NCBI RefSeq assembly: GCF_900111005.1
Contig: NZ_FOFV01000010.1
Span: 248,001-312,000, forward strand
Length of the DNA stretch: 64,000 nucleotides
From: Lentzea albida
GTDB taxonomy: Bacteria > Actinomycetota > Actinomycetes > Mycobacteriales > Pseudonocardiaceae
Direction: 5' to 3'
In this document: piece by piece, positions 24,260-32,782 of the stretch
Layout: each line of letters starts with the position of its first letter
How positions within the stretch are numbered: position 1 is the first letter of the stretch
Position numbers and translations under genes: made by a program
Notes under the pieces: model-generated
The model's input: only the letters and a program-made list of their open reading frames with translations
Told to the model about the DNA's origin: nothing
Databases searched by the model: none

Positions 24260-25243
24260 TCACGCGCTTTCGCGCACGACGAGCGCGGACGGGTAGAACG
24301 TCGTCTCGGCGGCGTCGCGGCGGTCGAGCACGGCCCGTGCCGCCGCGGTGGCGATCTCCTCCACGGGGTGGGTGCTCGTCGTGAGCGCCGGCCTGCTCAG
24401 CCCCGCGAACGCGATGTCGTCGAACCCGGCGACCGCCACGTCGTCCGGCACCCGCACGCCGAGCGCGTGCAGTCCGTCGAGGACACCGAGGGCGGTGAGG
24501 TCGCTGAGCGCGAAGACGGCGTCGGTGTCGGGCCACCGCGTCATGATCTCGACGGCGGCGCCGGCTCCCCGTGCCGCGGTGAAGTCACCGGGGACGACGC
24601 GGGGTTCGGCGCCGGTCGCCTCCAGCACCTGCCGGTAGGCCTCGACCGCGCGGTCGCCGCAGGGCAGCCACGACGGCCCGGTCACCATCGCGATCCGGCG
24701 CCGCCCGGTGCGCACCAGGTGCCGCACGACGCCGTCGGTGCCGGCGCGGTTGTCGACGTCGAACGACGGCACGTGCCGCGTGCCGACCCCGACCGCGGCG
24801 ACCCGCCCGCGCAGGGCCCTCGGCACGGTCTCGAGCGCGGGCCGGGTCGGGTTCACCACCACCAGCCCGCCGAGCCCGCGGCCGTCGGCGAGCCGGGCGA
24901 GTGAACCGGGGTCGTGCAGGGGTAGCCAGTGCAGTGAGACACCGACCTCGCGCTCGGCGGCGACGTGCGCCGCCGACGTCAGCACGCGCCCGACGTACGG
25001 GTCGTCGAGCACGGCCGCGGTGCGGCCGATGACGGCGATGGCGAGGCGAGTGCCGGTCCGCGTGACCAGCGCGCGGGCGGAGGCGTCCGGCACGTAACCC
25101 AGGGCGGCCACCGCGGCGGTGACACGATCCCTCGTACGCTGTGATGCCGGTCCTTGTCCCGTGACAACACGTGAGGCGGTGGCCCGGGACACGCCCGCGG
25201 CCCGTGCCACGTCATCAAGCGTGGCGGTGCGTTCAGCCGTCAT
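24260..25243 (-). CDS. LacI-family regulator of the divergent MFS gene
   Basis: 327 residues. Helix-turn-helix near 9-28 (LDDVARAAGVSRATASRVV), hinge VPDASARALV, then a sugar-binding-type effector domain (FALSDLTALGVLDGL, VAGFDDIAFAGLSRPAL). Divergent from an MFS transporter gene with a perfect TGGAAGCGCTTCCA palindrome in the 74-bp gap, so it likely represses itself and the transporter. This operator differs from the arabinose-type sites and from the CebR boxes. Ends directly against the convergent lipoprotein gene with no gap. Confidence 0.92.
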   Translation of the reverse strand: MTAERTATLDDVARAAGVSRATASRVVTGQGPASQRTRDRVTAAVAALGYVPDASARALVTRTGTRLAIAVIGRTAAVLDDPYVGRVLTSAAHVAAEREVGVSLHWLPLHDPGSLARLADGRGLGGLVVVNPTRPALETVPRALRGRVAAVGVGTRHVPSFDVDNRAGTDGVVRHLVRTGRRRIAMVTGPSWLPCGDRAVEAYRQVLEATGAEPRVVPGDFTAARGAGAAVEIMTRWPDTDAVFALSDLTALGVLDGLHALGVRVPDDVAVAGFDDIAFAGLSRPALTTSTHPVEEIATAAARAVLDRRDAAETTFYPSALVVRESA

Positions 25244-25259
25244 CTCAGCAGTATTGCGG

Positions 25260-25273
25260 TGGAAGCGCTTCCA
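25260..25273. promoter_or_regulatory. LacI-family operator in divergent promoter region
   Basis: TGGAAGCGCTTCCA, a perfect 14-bp palindrome centred in the divergent region between the LacI gene (start 25243) and the MFS gene (start 25318). Central CG and spacing are typical of LacI-family sites. Confidence 0.8.
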
Positions 25274-25317
25274 TGTGTGGGATAAGAACTTCTGTATCGA
25301 GAGAGGGAGGGACCGGG

Positions 25318-26493
25318 ATGTCGGTCACGGTGCCGCGCAGTCACGTCCGAGCCGCCGCCGCGGGGGTGGCCGTCACGTTCGGGCTGAACGGCGTGGCCGT
25401 GGCGACGTGGTTCGCCCGCGTCCCCGCCGCCCGCGACGCGCTGGGCCTGACACCGGGCGCACTGGGATTGCTGCTGTTGTCGATGTCGGCCGGCGCCTGC
25501 CTGGCGATGCTCACCGCGGGCGAGGTCACGCACCGGTTGCGCCCGAAGCGCACCGTGGCCGTCGCGGCCGTGACCGTCGCAGTGGGACTCGCGGTGGCGG
25601 GCGTGGGCATCGGCGCCTACCCGTCGGCGATCCTCACGGCCGTCGGCATCTTCACCCTCGGCTACGGCTCCGGCCTGTGCGACGTGGCGATGAACGTGGA
25701 GGCCGCCGAGGTGGAACGCGCCCTCGGCAAGACGGTGATGCCGCGCTTCCACGCCATGTGGAGCCTCGGCACGGTCGCCGCGGCCGGTCTCGCGTCGTTC
25801 GTCGCCTGGGCCGCCCTGTCCGTGACCGCGCACCTGGTCGTGGTGGCTCTCATCGTGGCTGTGGGCACCCTGGTCGCCACCAGGACGTACCGGTTCGCCG
25901 GCGAGGCGGAACACGGCACCGGCAGCGGCGTCCTGGCCGCGTGGCGCGAGCCCCGCACGTTGCTGATCGGCCTGCTCGTGCTGGTGCTGGCGTTCACCGA
26001 GGGCACCGCGAACGACTGGGTGGCGGTCGCGTTCATCGACGGGTACGAGGTCGATCCCGCGCTCGGCGCGCTGGTGTTCGGCGTGTTCGTCACGACCATG
26101 ACGTTCGGCCGGATCTTCGGGACCATCGCGCTCGACCGGTGGGGGCGTGTGCCGGCGATCCTCGTGTCGATGGTGCTGGCGGCGTCCGGGGTGGCGCTCG
26201 CCGTGTTCGCCGGGTCGTTCCCGGTGGCGATCGTGGGTGTCGCGGTGTGGGGGCTGGGGACCGCACTCGGATTCCCCGTGGGGATGAGTGCCGCGGCGGA
26301 CGATCCGGCTCGGGCGGCGGCTCGGGTCAGCGTGGTGGCGGTGATCGGGTACACGGCTTTCCTGGCCGGGCCGCCTCTGGTCGGGTTCCTGGGCAACGAG
26401 GTCGGGGTGCTGCGGGCTCTGCTCGTGGTGCCGTTCTTGTTGCTGCCCGCGTTGGCGCTGGTGCCGATGCTGCGTCCGGTGAAGGCCGAGTAA
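25318..26493 (+). CDS. MFS transporter (YbjJ/FucP-like)
   Basis: 391 residues with about 12 hydrophobic segments and the MFS loop motif GYGSGLCDVAMN. ATG 25318 follows GAGGGAGGG by 6 nt. Fold and the helix pattern resemble the YbjJ/sugar-MFS group, but the direction of transport and substrate cannot be read. Regulated with its divergent LacI neighbour, so a sugar or glycoside substrate is plausible. No enzyme gene is coupled to it. Confidence 0.87.
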   Translation: MSVTVPRSHVRAAAAGVAVTFGLNGVAVATWFARVPAARDALGLTPGALGLLLLSMSAGACLAMLTAGEVTHRLRPKRTVAVAAVTVAVGLAVAGVGIGAYPSAILTAVGIFTLGYGSGLCDVAMNVEAAEVERALGKTVMPRFHAMWSLGTVAAAGLASFVAWAALSVTAHLVVVALIVAVGTLVATRTYRFAGEAEHGTGSGVLAAWREPRTLLIGLLVLVLAFTEGTANDWVAVAFIDGYEVDPALGALVFGVFVTTMTFGRIFGTIALDRWGRVPAILVSMVLAASGVALAVFAGSFPVAIVGVAVWGLGTALGFPVGMSAAADDPARAAARVSVVAVIGYTAFLAGPPLVGFLGNEVGVLRALLVVPFLLLPALALVPMLRPVKAE

Positions 26494-26574
26494 CCCGCTG
26501 GCCGTGGTGCGCGATAGCACCTGCACGTCGCCGGGTGGTCCGGCGGCGTGCCGTCGGCGAGTGGAGTTGTTCGC

Positions 26575-27099
26575 ATGGGGTTGCCCGACTCGGAACTGGA
26601 AGCGCCATCCCCGGCGGGACGGATGGGCAAGGCGGCCGAGTACCTCGTTGCCGCGACGTGCATCCTGGCGTCGCGGGGCCGTCTGAACGTCGCGACGCAA
26701 CTGATCGACGACGAGGGCATCGACCTTCTGTTCAGCTCCGCTGACGCCGTGACGAGCCTGGCCGTGCAGGTGAAGGCCCGCATGTCGACCAGCAAGCGCG
26801 TCAAGTCCGAGACGTTCATGGCGTTCGTCCGCACTCAGACGTTCCGGCCGCGGCCGAGCCTGGACATGTTGTTCGTGGCGATCGACGTCGACAGGGGCGC
26901 GATCATCGCGGCCTGGCTGGTCCCGAGCACGGTGTTCGCAGAGGAGGCGACCGAGTCGGTGACTCAGGGGCGGTACCGCTTCTACGCCTCGTTGAAGGAA
27001 GGCGGCCGCGACCGCTGGCAGACGTATCGGCTCGCCCCTGAGGAACTGGCGCCACGACTGTTGGCTCGGCTGCGTGAATTGGACGATCGAACAATCTGA
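26575..27099 (+). CDS. PD-(D/E)XK nuclease-like protein (DUF4365-like), orphan
   Basis: 174 residues from ATG 26575 (GGAG about 8 nt upstream). The N-terminal half shows the layout of a PD-(D/E)XK nuclease core: Glu in GKAAEYLVAA, Asp in DDEGIDLLF, and VQVKAR with the catalytic Lys. This matches the restriction-endonuclease-like DUF4365 family in pattern. The C-terminal half is helical with no motif I recognise. No methylase, helicase or other defence gene is adjacent, and the flanks are an MFS gene and a pectate lyase. DNA cleavage is a family-based guess. Confidence 0.72.
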   Translation: MGLPDSELEAPSPAGRMGKAAEYLVAATCILASRGRLNVATQLIDDEGIDLLFSSADAVTSLAVQVKARMSTSKRVKSETFMAFVRTQTFRPRPSLDMLFVAIDVDRGAIIAAWLVPSTVFAEEATESVTQGRYRFYASLKEGGRDRWQTYRLAPEELAPRLLARLRELDDRTI

Positions 27100-27137
27100 A
27101 CGTTCAACCATTCGACCGCATTCGATTCGAAAAAACG

Positions 27138-27163
27138 TCGAATACCGAGTCGAATTGTCGAAT
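27138..27163. promoter_or_regulatory. Triple TCGAAT cluster upstream of pectate lyase 1 promoter
   Basis: Three copies of TCGAAT (27138, 27150, 27158) in an AT-rich patch directly upstream of the -35. Two copies and a TCGAAG recur before the second pectate lyase gene. Candidate activator or repressor sites shared by the pectin genes. Confidence 0.45.
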
Positions 27164-27175
27164 GAATTCACTTCG

Positions 27176-27204
27176 TTGACGCACGGCGGACGCATTCGTA
27201 ATAC
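27176..27204 (+). promoter_or_regulatory. Strong promoter of the pectin operon
   Basis: TTGACG (27176-27181), exactly 17 nt, TAATAC (27199-27204): one of the best vegetative-type promoters in the window. The start codon of the pectate lyase is 60 bp downstream. Confidence 0.7.
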
Positions 27205-27264
27205 TCGTTTCACGATCGTGGACGGTGTTCAAGAATGTGAATCCTTTCTGAAGGGTATTCCGTC

Positions 27265-28509
27265 ATGCGGCTTTTCGTCAGCGCGCTGGTTCTGGCCTGC
27301 GCGGGTACCGGGGTGGTCCCGGCGCACGCCCACGACCCCGCCCGGCAGGTGCTGGCCGCGGGGGACGGCTGGGCGTCGGCCGGGCCGGGCACGACCGGGG
27401 GTGCGAAGGCGCGGAACGTGCACGACGTGCGCACGCGCGCCGAACTGGTCGAAGCCCTGGCGGCGCCGGGTCCGAGGATCATCGCGGTCAAGGGCGTGAT
27501 CGACGCCAACACCGCGGACGACGGCACACCGTTGCGGTGCGCGGACTACGAGACCGACGGCTACACGCGGGCCGCGTACCTCGCGGCCTACGACCCGGCG
27601 GTGTGGGGGTGGGAGCGGGAGCCCGAGGGGCCGCTGGAGGAGGCGCGGACCAGATCGGCGAAGAAGCAGGAAGCGACGATCGCGCTCACCGTGCCCGCTG
27701 ACACGACGATCATCGGTGCGAGCCGAGGCGCCGGGATCACGGGTGGCAGCCTGCGGATCCACAACGTGCGCAACGTGATCGTGCGCGACCTGACCTTCCG
27801 CGACACCCACGACTGCTTCCCGCAGTGGGATCCGACGGACACCAGTCCCGGGGCGTCGCCGGGCAACTGGAACTCGCTGTACGACTCGGTGTCCGTTCAG
27901 AACTCCGAGAACGTGTGGGTCCACCGCAACACGTTCACCGACGCGCCCAACCAGGACGCCAAGCAGCCGCTCCACTTCGGACGGCCCTACCAGGTGCACG
28001 ACGGGCAGCTCGACATCACGAACGGGGCCGATCTCGTCACGGTGTCCCGCAACCTGTTCGCCGAGCACGGCAAGACGATGCTGATCGGCTCGTCGAACTC
28101 CTCGACCACCGATCCCGGCAAGTTGCGGGTCTCGGTGCACCACAACGTCTTCCGCGACGTGCTGGAACGCGCCCCGCGGGTGCGGTTCGGGCAGGTGCAC
28201 GTCTACAACAACCTGTACGAAGGCGCGCAGACGTACAGCTGGGGTGTCGGCGTGCAGTCGCAGATCTACGCCCAGAACAACTTCGTCAGGGGCATCGCGG
28301 CCGAGGAGGTCGTCTACAACTGGGGCGGCACCGGGATCACCGACGTCGGCAACCTCCTTGACGGCAAGGCGACGAGCTTCGTCGAGGCGTACAACACCGC
28401 GTTCCCCGACAAGGCTCTCGGCCGGGACGCCGGGTGGACGCCGACACTGGCCCGCGGGCTCGAGCCGGCGCAGGGGATCAGGCACCTGAAGGCGGGCGCG
28501 CGCCGGTGA
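27265..28509 (+). CDS. Secreted pectate lyase, PL1 family
   Basis: 414 residues with a signal peptide (1-22, ending AHA). A single right-handed beta-helix of the PL1 pectate lyase type follows: NVIVRDLTFRDTHDCFPQ, SLYDSVSVQNSENVWVHRNTF, and ERAPRVRFGQVHVYNNLY carrying the catalytic Arg candidate. Acidic clusters at DTHDCF and DGQLDI are the usual calcium ligands. Cleaves polygalacturonate by beta-elimination outside the cell. First gene of a five-gene operon: lyase, two permeases, binding protein and acid-sugar enzyme, joined by 4-bp overlaps or short gaps. ATG 27265, GAAGGG upstream. Confidence 0.93.
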   Translation: MRLFVSALVLACAGTGVVPAHAHDPARQVLAAGDGWASAGPGTTGGAKARNVHDVRTRAELVEALAAPGPRIIAVKGVIDANTADDGTPLRCADYETDGYTRAAYLAAYDPAVWGWEREPEGPLEEARTRSAKKQEATIALTVPADTTIIGASRGAGITGGSLRIHNVRNVIVRDLTFRDTHDCFPQWDPTDTSPGASPGNWNSLYDSVSVQNSENVWVHRNTFTDAPNQDAKQPLHFGRPYQVHDGQLDITNGADLVTVSRNLFAEHGKTMLIGSSNSSTTDPGKLRVSVHHNVFRDVLERAPRVRFGQVHVYNNLYEGAQTYSWGVGVQSQIYAQNNFVRGIAAEEVVYNWGGTGITDVGNLLDGKATSFVEAYNTAFPDKALGRDAGWTPTLARGLEPAQGIRHLKAGARR

Positions 28510-29381
28510 GGACCCGCACCTGGGCGCCCTACGCCCTGATCGCGCCGACGCTGGTGCTGATGGCGGTGTTCCTAGTCTACCCGATCGCGAGCGTCGGGTG
28601 GTTCAGCCTGCGCCAGCACACCGTCACGCAGCCGTGGAAGAACGGCTTCATCGGGTTCGAGAACTTCCGCCGGATGCTGTTCGAGGACCAGCTCTTCTGG
28701 CAGAGCCTCGTGTTCAGCGCCAAGTGGGTCGCGGTGGAGGTCGGCCTGCAGCTGGTGCTGGGGCTGGTGCTCGCGCTGATCGTCAACGAGACGTTCGTCG
28801 GACGGGCGGTGGCGCGAGCGCTGGTGTTCTCGCCGTGGGCGGTGTCCGGGGTGCTCACCACCGGCATCTGGATCCTGCTCTACAACCCGTCCACGGGGAT
28901 CTTCCAGCAGCTCGCGCAGTGGGGGATCGGCGATCCCGGCACGTCGGTGCTCGGGGACCCGGCGACCGTGTTCCCCGCGACCGTCGTCACCGAGCTGTGG
29001 CGCGGGGTGCCGTTCTTCGCGATCCTGCTGCTCGCCGACCTGCAGACCATCCCGAACGACCTGTACGAGGCCGCGTCCGTCGACGGCGCCGGGCGGTGGC
29101 GGCGGTTCGTGAGCGTCACGCTGCCACACCTGCGGGACGCGATCGTGCTGTCCACGCTGCTGCGGGCGGTGTGGGAGTTCAACAACGTCGACCTCATCTA
29201 CACGCTCACCGGTGGTGGGCCGGCGAACCAGACCACCACGCTGCCGCTCTACGTGGCGCGCAAGGCCGTCGACTCGCACGACTTCGGCTACGGCTCGGCG
29301 CTCACCACGGCGGGCTTCGTGATCCTGCTGTTCTTCTCGATCCTCTACCTGAGGCTGTCCAAGTTCGGGAGCCGGGCATGA
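28506..29381 (+). CDS. Sugar ABC permease, MalF-like (pectin oligosaccharides)
   Basis: 291 residues with six hydrophobic helices. EAA loop at about 180-200 (YEAASVDGAGRWRRFVSVTLP) and the MalF-like LTGGGPANQTTTLPLY. GTG 28506 overlaps the pectate lyase stop (GTGA). Forms the membrane channel with the next permease. The pectin context points to oligogalacturonide import. Confidence 0.92.
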   Translation: MRTRTWAPYALIAPTLVLMAVFLVYPIASVGWFSLRQHTVTQPWKNGFIGFENFRRMLFEDQLFWQSLVFSAKWVAVEVGLQLVLGLVLALIVNETFVGRAVARALVFSPWAVSGVLTTGIWILLYNPSTGIFQQLAQWGIGDPGTSVLGDPATVFPATVVTELWRGVPFFAILLLADLQTIPNDLYEAASVDGAGRWRRFVSVTLPHLRDAIVLSTLLRAVWEFNNVDLIYTLTGGGPANQTTTLPLYVARKAVDSHDFGYGSALTTAGFVILLFFSILYLRLSKFGSRA

Positions 29382-30259
29382 CCCAGACGCTGATCCGCCC
29401 GGAGACCCCGGTCGTGCCACCGCCTTCGCCGCCGCGACGCAGGAGGCGGAAAGACCCCGGCCGGTATCTGAGGCTGCACCTGCCGTTGGTGCTCTACCTG
29501 CTGTTCACGCTGATCCCGTTCTACTGGATGCTGGTGTTCGCGCTGAGGCCGGCGGGGGCGACCTCGCTCGTGCCGTGGCCGATCACGTTCGAGCACTTCG
29601 ACACCGTGTGGAACGGTGTCGGCTTCGGGTTGTTCTTCCAGAACAGCCTGATCATCGGCGTCGGCACGCTCGTCGTCGTCACCGTGTTCGCGCTCATGGG
29701 CGGGTACGCGCTGGCGCGCTTCCGGTTCCGCGGCCAGCGGGTGTTCCTGCTGGCGTTGCTGTGCACGCAGTTCATCCCCGGCGCGATGATGCTGATCCCG
29801 CTGTTCGTGATCTTCAAGTCCGCCGGGCTGCTGAACAGCCTGACCGGGCTGGTCATCGCGGACACGGCGTTCCAGCTGCCGCTCGCGCTGATCCTGATGA
29901 GCGGGTTCGTGCGCAACGTCCCGGTCGAGCTCGAAGAGGCCGCGATGGTCGACGGATGCACGCGGCTGCGCGCGTTCTTCGCGGTCACCCTGCCGCAGCT
30001 CAAACCCGCGCTCGTGGCGGTCGGGTCGTTCGCGTTCATCGGCGCCTGGAACAACTTCCTGTTCGCGCTGATGTTCGCGAGCAAGCAGGACAAGTTCACG
30101 CTCCCGGTCGGGCTGAGCTACGCGCTGGGGGAGTTCAACACCGACTTCGGGGCGCTCGCGGCCGGTGGCGTCGTCGCCGCCGTGCCGGTGGTGCTGGTTT
30201 TCGCCGTCGTGCAGCGGTTCCTCGTGCAGGGGCTCAGCGCGGGCGCGGTCAAGGGATGA
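29378..30259 (+). CDS. Sugar ABC permease, MalG-like (pectin oligosaccharides)
   Basis: 293 residues. A Pro/Arg-rich cytoplasmic N-terminus (1-30) leads to six helices, with EAA loop ELEEAAMVDGCTRLRAFF. ATG 29378 overlaps the previous stop by 4 bp. Partner of the MalF-like permease; the ATPase is not encoded here and is presumably the shared MsiK type. Confidence 0.92.
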   Translation: MTQTLIRPETPVVPPPSPPRRRRRKDPGRYLRLHLPLVLYLLFTLIPFYWMLVFALRPAGATSLVPWPITFEHFDTVWNGVGFGLFFQNSLIIGVGTLVVVTVFALMGGYALARFRFRGQRVFLLALLCTQFIPGAMMLIPLFVIFKSAGLLNSLTGLVIADTAFQLPLALILMSGFVRNVPVELEEAAMVDGCTRLRAFFAVTLPQLKPALVAVGSFAFIGAWNNFLFALMFASKQDKFTLPVGLSYALGEFNTDFGALAAGGVVAAVPVVLVFAVVQRFLVQGLSAGAVKG

Positions 30260-30266
30260 GGGAGAG

Positions 30267-31538
30267 ATGATGAGGAGACTGCTGGTCGCGCTCGCGCTCG
30301 TGGTGAGCGCGTGTTCCGCCGGGCAGGACGGTCCCACGACGATCACGTTCTGGGACAACAACGGCGGCCCCGGCCGCACCCCGATCTACACCGAGCTGAT
30401 CAAGCGGTTCGAGGCGGCGAACCCGGACGTCAAGGTCGAGTACGTCGGCATCCCGAGCTCGTCGGTGCAGCAGAAGTACGACACGGCCATCGCCGGTGGC
30501 GCGACGCCCGACGTCGGTGGCGTCACCACCTCCTACCTCGCGCACCTCGTCGGGCAGGACGCGCTCGAACCGGCCGACGAGCGGGTCGAGAACGGCGCTC
30601 TGAAGGGCAAACTGCTGCCGGGCCTGCTGGAGACGGTGCGCCAGACCGCGCCGGACGGCAAGCTCTACGCCGTGCCCGCGTCGGGCAACATGGACGTGAT
30701 CTGGTACCGGTCCGACCGGTTCGAGGAGGCCAAGATCGCCGAACCGTCCACGTGGGACGACCTGGCGAAGGCCGCCACGCAGCTCACGAAGCCGGCCGAG
30801 AACCAGTACGGCTTCACCATCCGCGGTGGCGCGGGCTCGATCTTCCAGCTGCTGGCCGAGGCCTACTCCTACTCCGGCGTCGAGAAGTTCTACGAGGGCG
30901 GCAAGAGCACCGTCGCCGACCCGCGCAACGCCGAGCTCGTGCGCAAGGTCGCGGAGCTGTACAAGAAGGCCACGCCCGAGGCCGACGTGAACAACAACTA
31001 CACGCAGATGGTCGCCCAGTTCACCGGCGGCACGGTCGCGATGATGCACCACAACCTCGGCTCCACCGCGGACGTCATGAAAGCGCTCGGCCCGGAACGC
31101 GTCAGCGCCATGCCGTTGCCCAAGGGCCCGTCCGGCAAGCGGACCGTGGTGCCGAACCCGACCGACGGCTTCGCCGTGTTCAAGGGGTCCGAGAACAGGG
31201 AGGCGGCCTGGAAGTTCGTCGAGTTCCTGACCTCGGCGGAGAGCAACGGCTACTGGAACGAGAAGGTCGGCCAGATCCCGGCCAACACCGATGTGCGCGG
31301 CGCGGAGTGGATCCAGGAGAACCCGGCCGTGAAGATGGCGCTCGGCGTGCTGGAGGACCCGGCCACCGTGCTCGTGCCGGCGCCGGTCTACCTGCCGGAG
31401 TACTCGTCGATCACCAAGACCGACACCGAACCGCTGTACCAGAAGGTGTTGCTGGGGCAGATGCCCGCGCAGGAGTTCCTCGACCAGCTCGCGGCCAAGC
31501 TCACCACCGCCCAGCAGGACTGGGAGAAGCGCAAGTGA
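30267..31538 (+). CDS. Extracellular sugar-binding lipoprotein (ABC importer, pectin operon)
   Basis: 423 residues. Short lipoprotein signal with Cys near 17 (LVVSACSAG), then a family-1 solute-binding fold (TITFWDNNGGPGRTP, FEAANPDVKVEYVGIP, GFTIRGGAGSIFQL, NPTDGFAVFKGSENREAAWKF). Captures an oligosaccharide, most likely oligogalacturonide given its neighbours. Two in-frame ATGs (30267, 30270) follow GAGGGAG; either would serve. The stop overlaps the GTG of the enolase-superfamily gene. Confidence 0.92.
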   Translation: MMRRLLVALALVVSACSAGQDGPTTITFWDNNGGPGRTPIYTELIKRFEAANPDVKVEYVGIPSSSVQQKYDTAIAGGATPDVGGVTTSYLAHLVGQDALEPADERVENGALKGKLLPGLLETVRQTAPDGKLYAVPASGNMDVIWYRSDRFEEAKIAEPSTWDDLAKAATQLTKPAENQYGFTIRGGAGSIFQLLAEAYSYSGVEKFYEGGKSTVADPRNAELVRKVAELYKKATPEADVNNNYTQMVAQFTGGTVAMMHHNLGSTADVMKALGPERVSAMPLPKGPSGKRTVVPNPTDGFAVFKGSENREAAWKFVEFLTSAESNGYWNEKVGQIPANTDVRGAEWIQENPAVKMALGVLEDPATVLVPAPVYLPEYSSITKTDTEPLYQKVLLGQMPAQEFLDQLAAKLTTAQQDWEKRK

Positions 31539-32680
31539 TCGAACGGGTGGTGGTGCGGACGTTCAAGACCACGGCGGCGACCTCCGTCGACCCGGAGGGG
31601 CACCGGCACCCGGCGCCCGAGCACGAGGTCGTCGAGGCGCTGCTGGAGGTCACCGACACCGACGGCGTCACCGGGTACTGCCAGGTCCAGCCGGACCAGG
31701 TGCGTCCCGCGGCGCTGGACAAGCACGTCAGACCCGTGTTGCTGGGCCAGGACCCGTGGGACCGCGAGCGGCTCTGGCGGCTCCTCGCGAGGCGCCAGCG
31801 GGGAGCGCACGGCGGGTTCACCGACCGCGCGCTCGGGTTCGTCGACCAGGCGCTCTGGGATCTGGTGGCGCGCAAGGTGGACCTGCCCGCGTGGAAGCTC
31901 GCCGGGGGCGCGCGCGACCGGATACCTGCCTACGCCAGCACGATGTGCGGCGACGCGGACGGCCTCGCGACCCCGGCCGACTACGGGGACTTCGCGAAGC
32001 ACCTGGTGTCGCTGGGATATCGGGCGATCAAGCTGCACACCTGGATGCCTCCGGTACCCGGAGCACCGGACGTCGCGCGGGACGTCGAGGCCTGCCGGGC
32101 CGTGCGGGACGCGGTCGGGCCGGACGTCGCGCTGATGCTCGACGCGAGCCACTGGTACTCGAGGACCGAGGCCCTGCGGCTCGGCAGGGCGTTGCAGGAG
32201 CTGGACTTCTACTGGTTCGAGGAACCGATGGAGGAGGCCTCGATCAGCTCCTACCGGTGGCTCGCGGAGCAGCTGGACATCCCGGTCATCGGCCCGGAGG
32301 TGGCGTGGGGCAAGCACATGACCCGCGCCGAGTGGGTCAGCAGCGGCGCGTGCGACATCCTCAGAGCCGGTCCCGCGGGCAGTGGTGGCATCACACCGGT
32401 GCTGAAGACCGTGCACCTCGCGGAGGCGTTCAACGTGGACTGCGAGATCCATGGCAACGGCTCGGGCAGCCTCACCGTGCTCGGGGCGACGGACGCCGGC
32501 CGGTGGTACGAGCGCGGCCTGCTGCACCCGCACGTCGACTTCGACCGGGTCCCGCCGCACCGCAACGCGATCGCGGATCCGCTGGACGAGAACGGGTGCG
32601 TGACGCTGCCGGAGATATCGGGAATCGGCGACGACTGGAATTTCGAACACATCGGAGTTCACACTCTTGAAGTGTGGTGA
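31535..32680 (+). CDS. Enolase-superfamily acid-sugar dehydratase/epimerase (mandelate racemase group)
   Basis: 381 residues: an N-terminal capping domain (1-125) and a beta-barrel. Metal ligands appear in order as Asp in LMLDASHWY, Glu in WFEEPM and Glu in GPEVAWG. The base motif KLH (IKLHTW, K-x-H) and the His of CEIHGNG complete a mandelate-racemase-type site. Members dehydrate or epimerise sugar acids. In a pectate lyase/importer operon the substrate is probably a galacturonate-derived acid, but the exact reaction cannot be read. GTG 31535 overlaps the binding-protein stop (GTGA). Last gene of the operon. Confidence 0.85.
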   Translation: MIERVVVRTFKTTAATSVDPEGHRHPAPEHEVVEALLEVTDTDGVTGYCQVQPDQVRPAALDKHVRPVLLGQDPWDRERLWRLLARRQRGAHGGFTDRALGFVDQALWDLVARKVDLPAWKLAGGARDRIPAYASTMCGDADGLATPADYGDFAKHLVSLGYRAIKLHTWMPPVPGAPDVARDVEACRAVRDAVGPDVALMLDASHWYSRTEALRLGRALQELDFYWFEEPMEEASISSYRWLAEQLDIPVIGPEVAWGKHMTRAEWVSSGACDILRAGPAGSGGITPVLKTVHLAEAFNVDCEIHGNGSGSLTVLGATDAGRWYERGLLHPHVDFDRVPPHRNAIADPLDENGCVTLPEISGIGDDWNFEHIGVHTLEVW

Positions 32681-32684
32681 GAAA

Positions 32685-32724
32685 TCGAAGAACTGATTAT
32701 CGAATATCTTCGAATTGGTTGACC
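32685..32724 (+). promoter_or_regulatory. TCGAA repeats and -35 of pectate lyase 2 gene
   Basis: TCGAAG (32685), TCGAAT (32700) and TCGAAT (32710), the last two one helical turn apart, lead into TTGACC (32719-32724). No good -10 at the right distance could be chosen. The same hexamer precedes the first pectate lyase. Confidence 0.4.
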
Positions 32725-32782
32725 GCTCTGCCGGGTGCTGGTTTCGTGAGTTCTACCGCCGCTCACCACATTGGGAGCGTGA

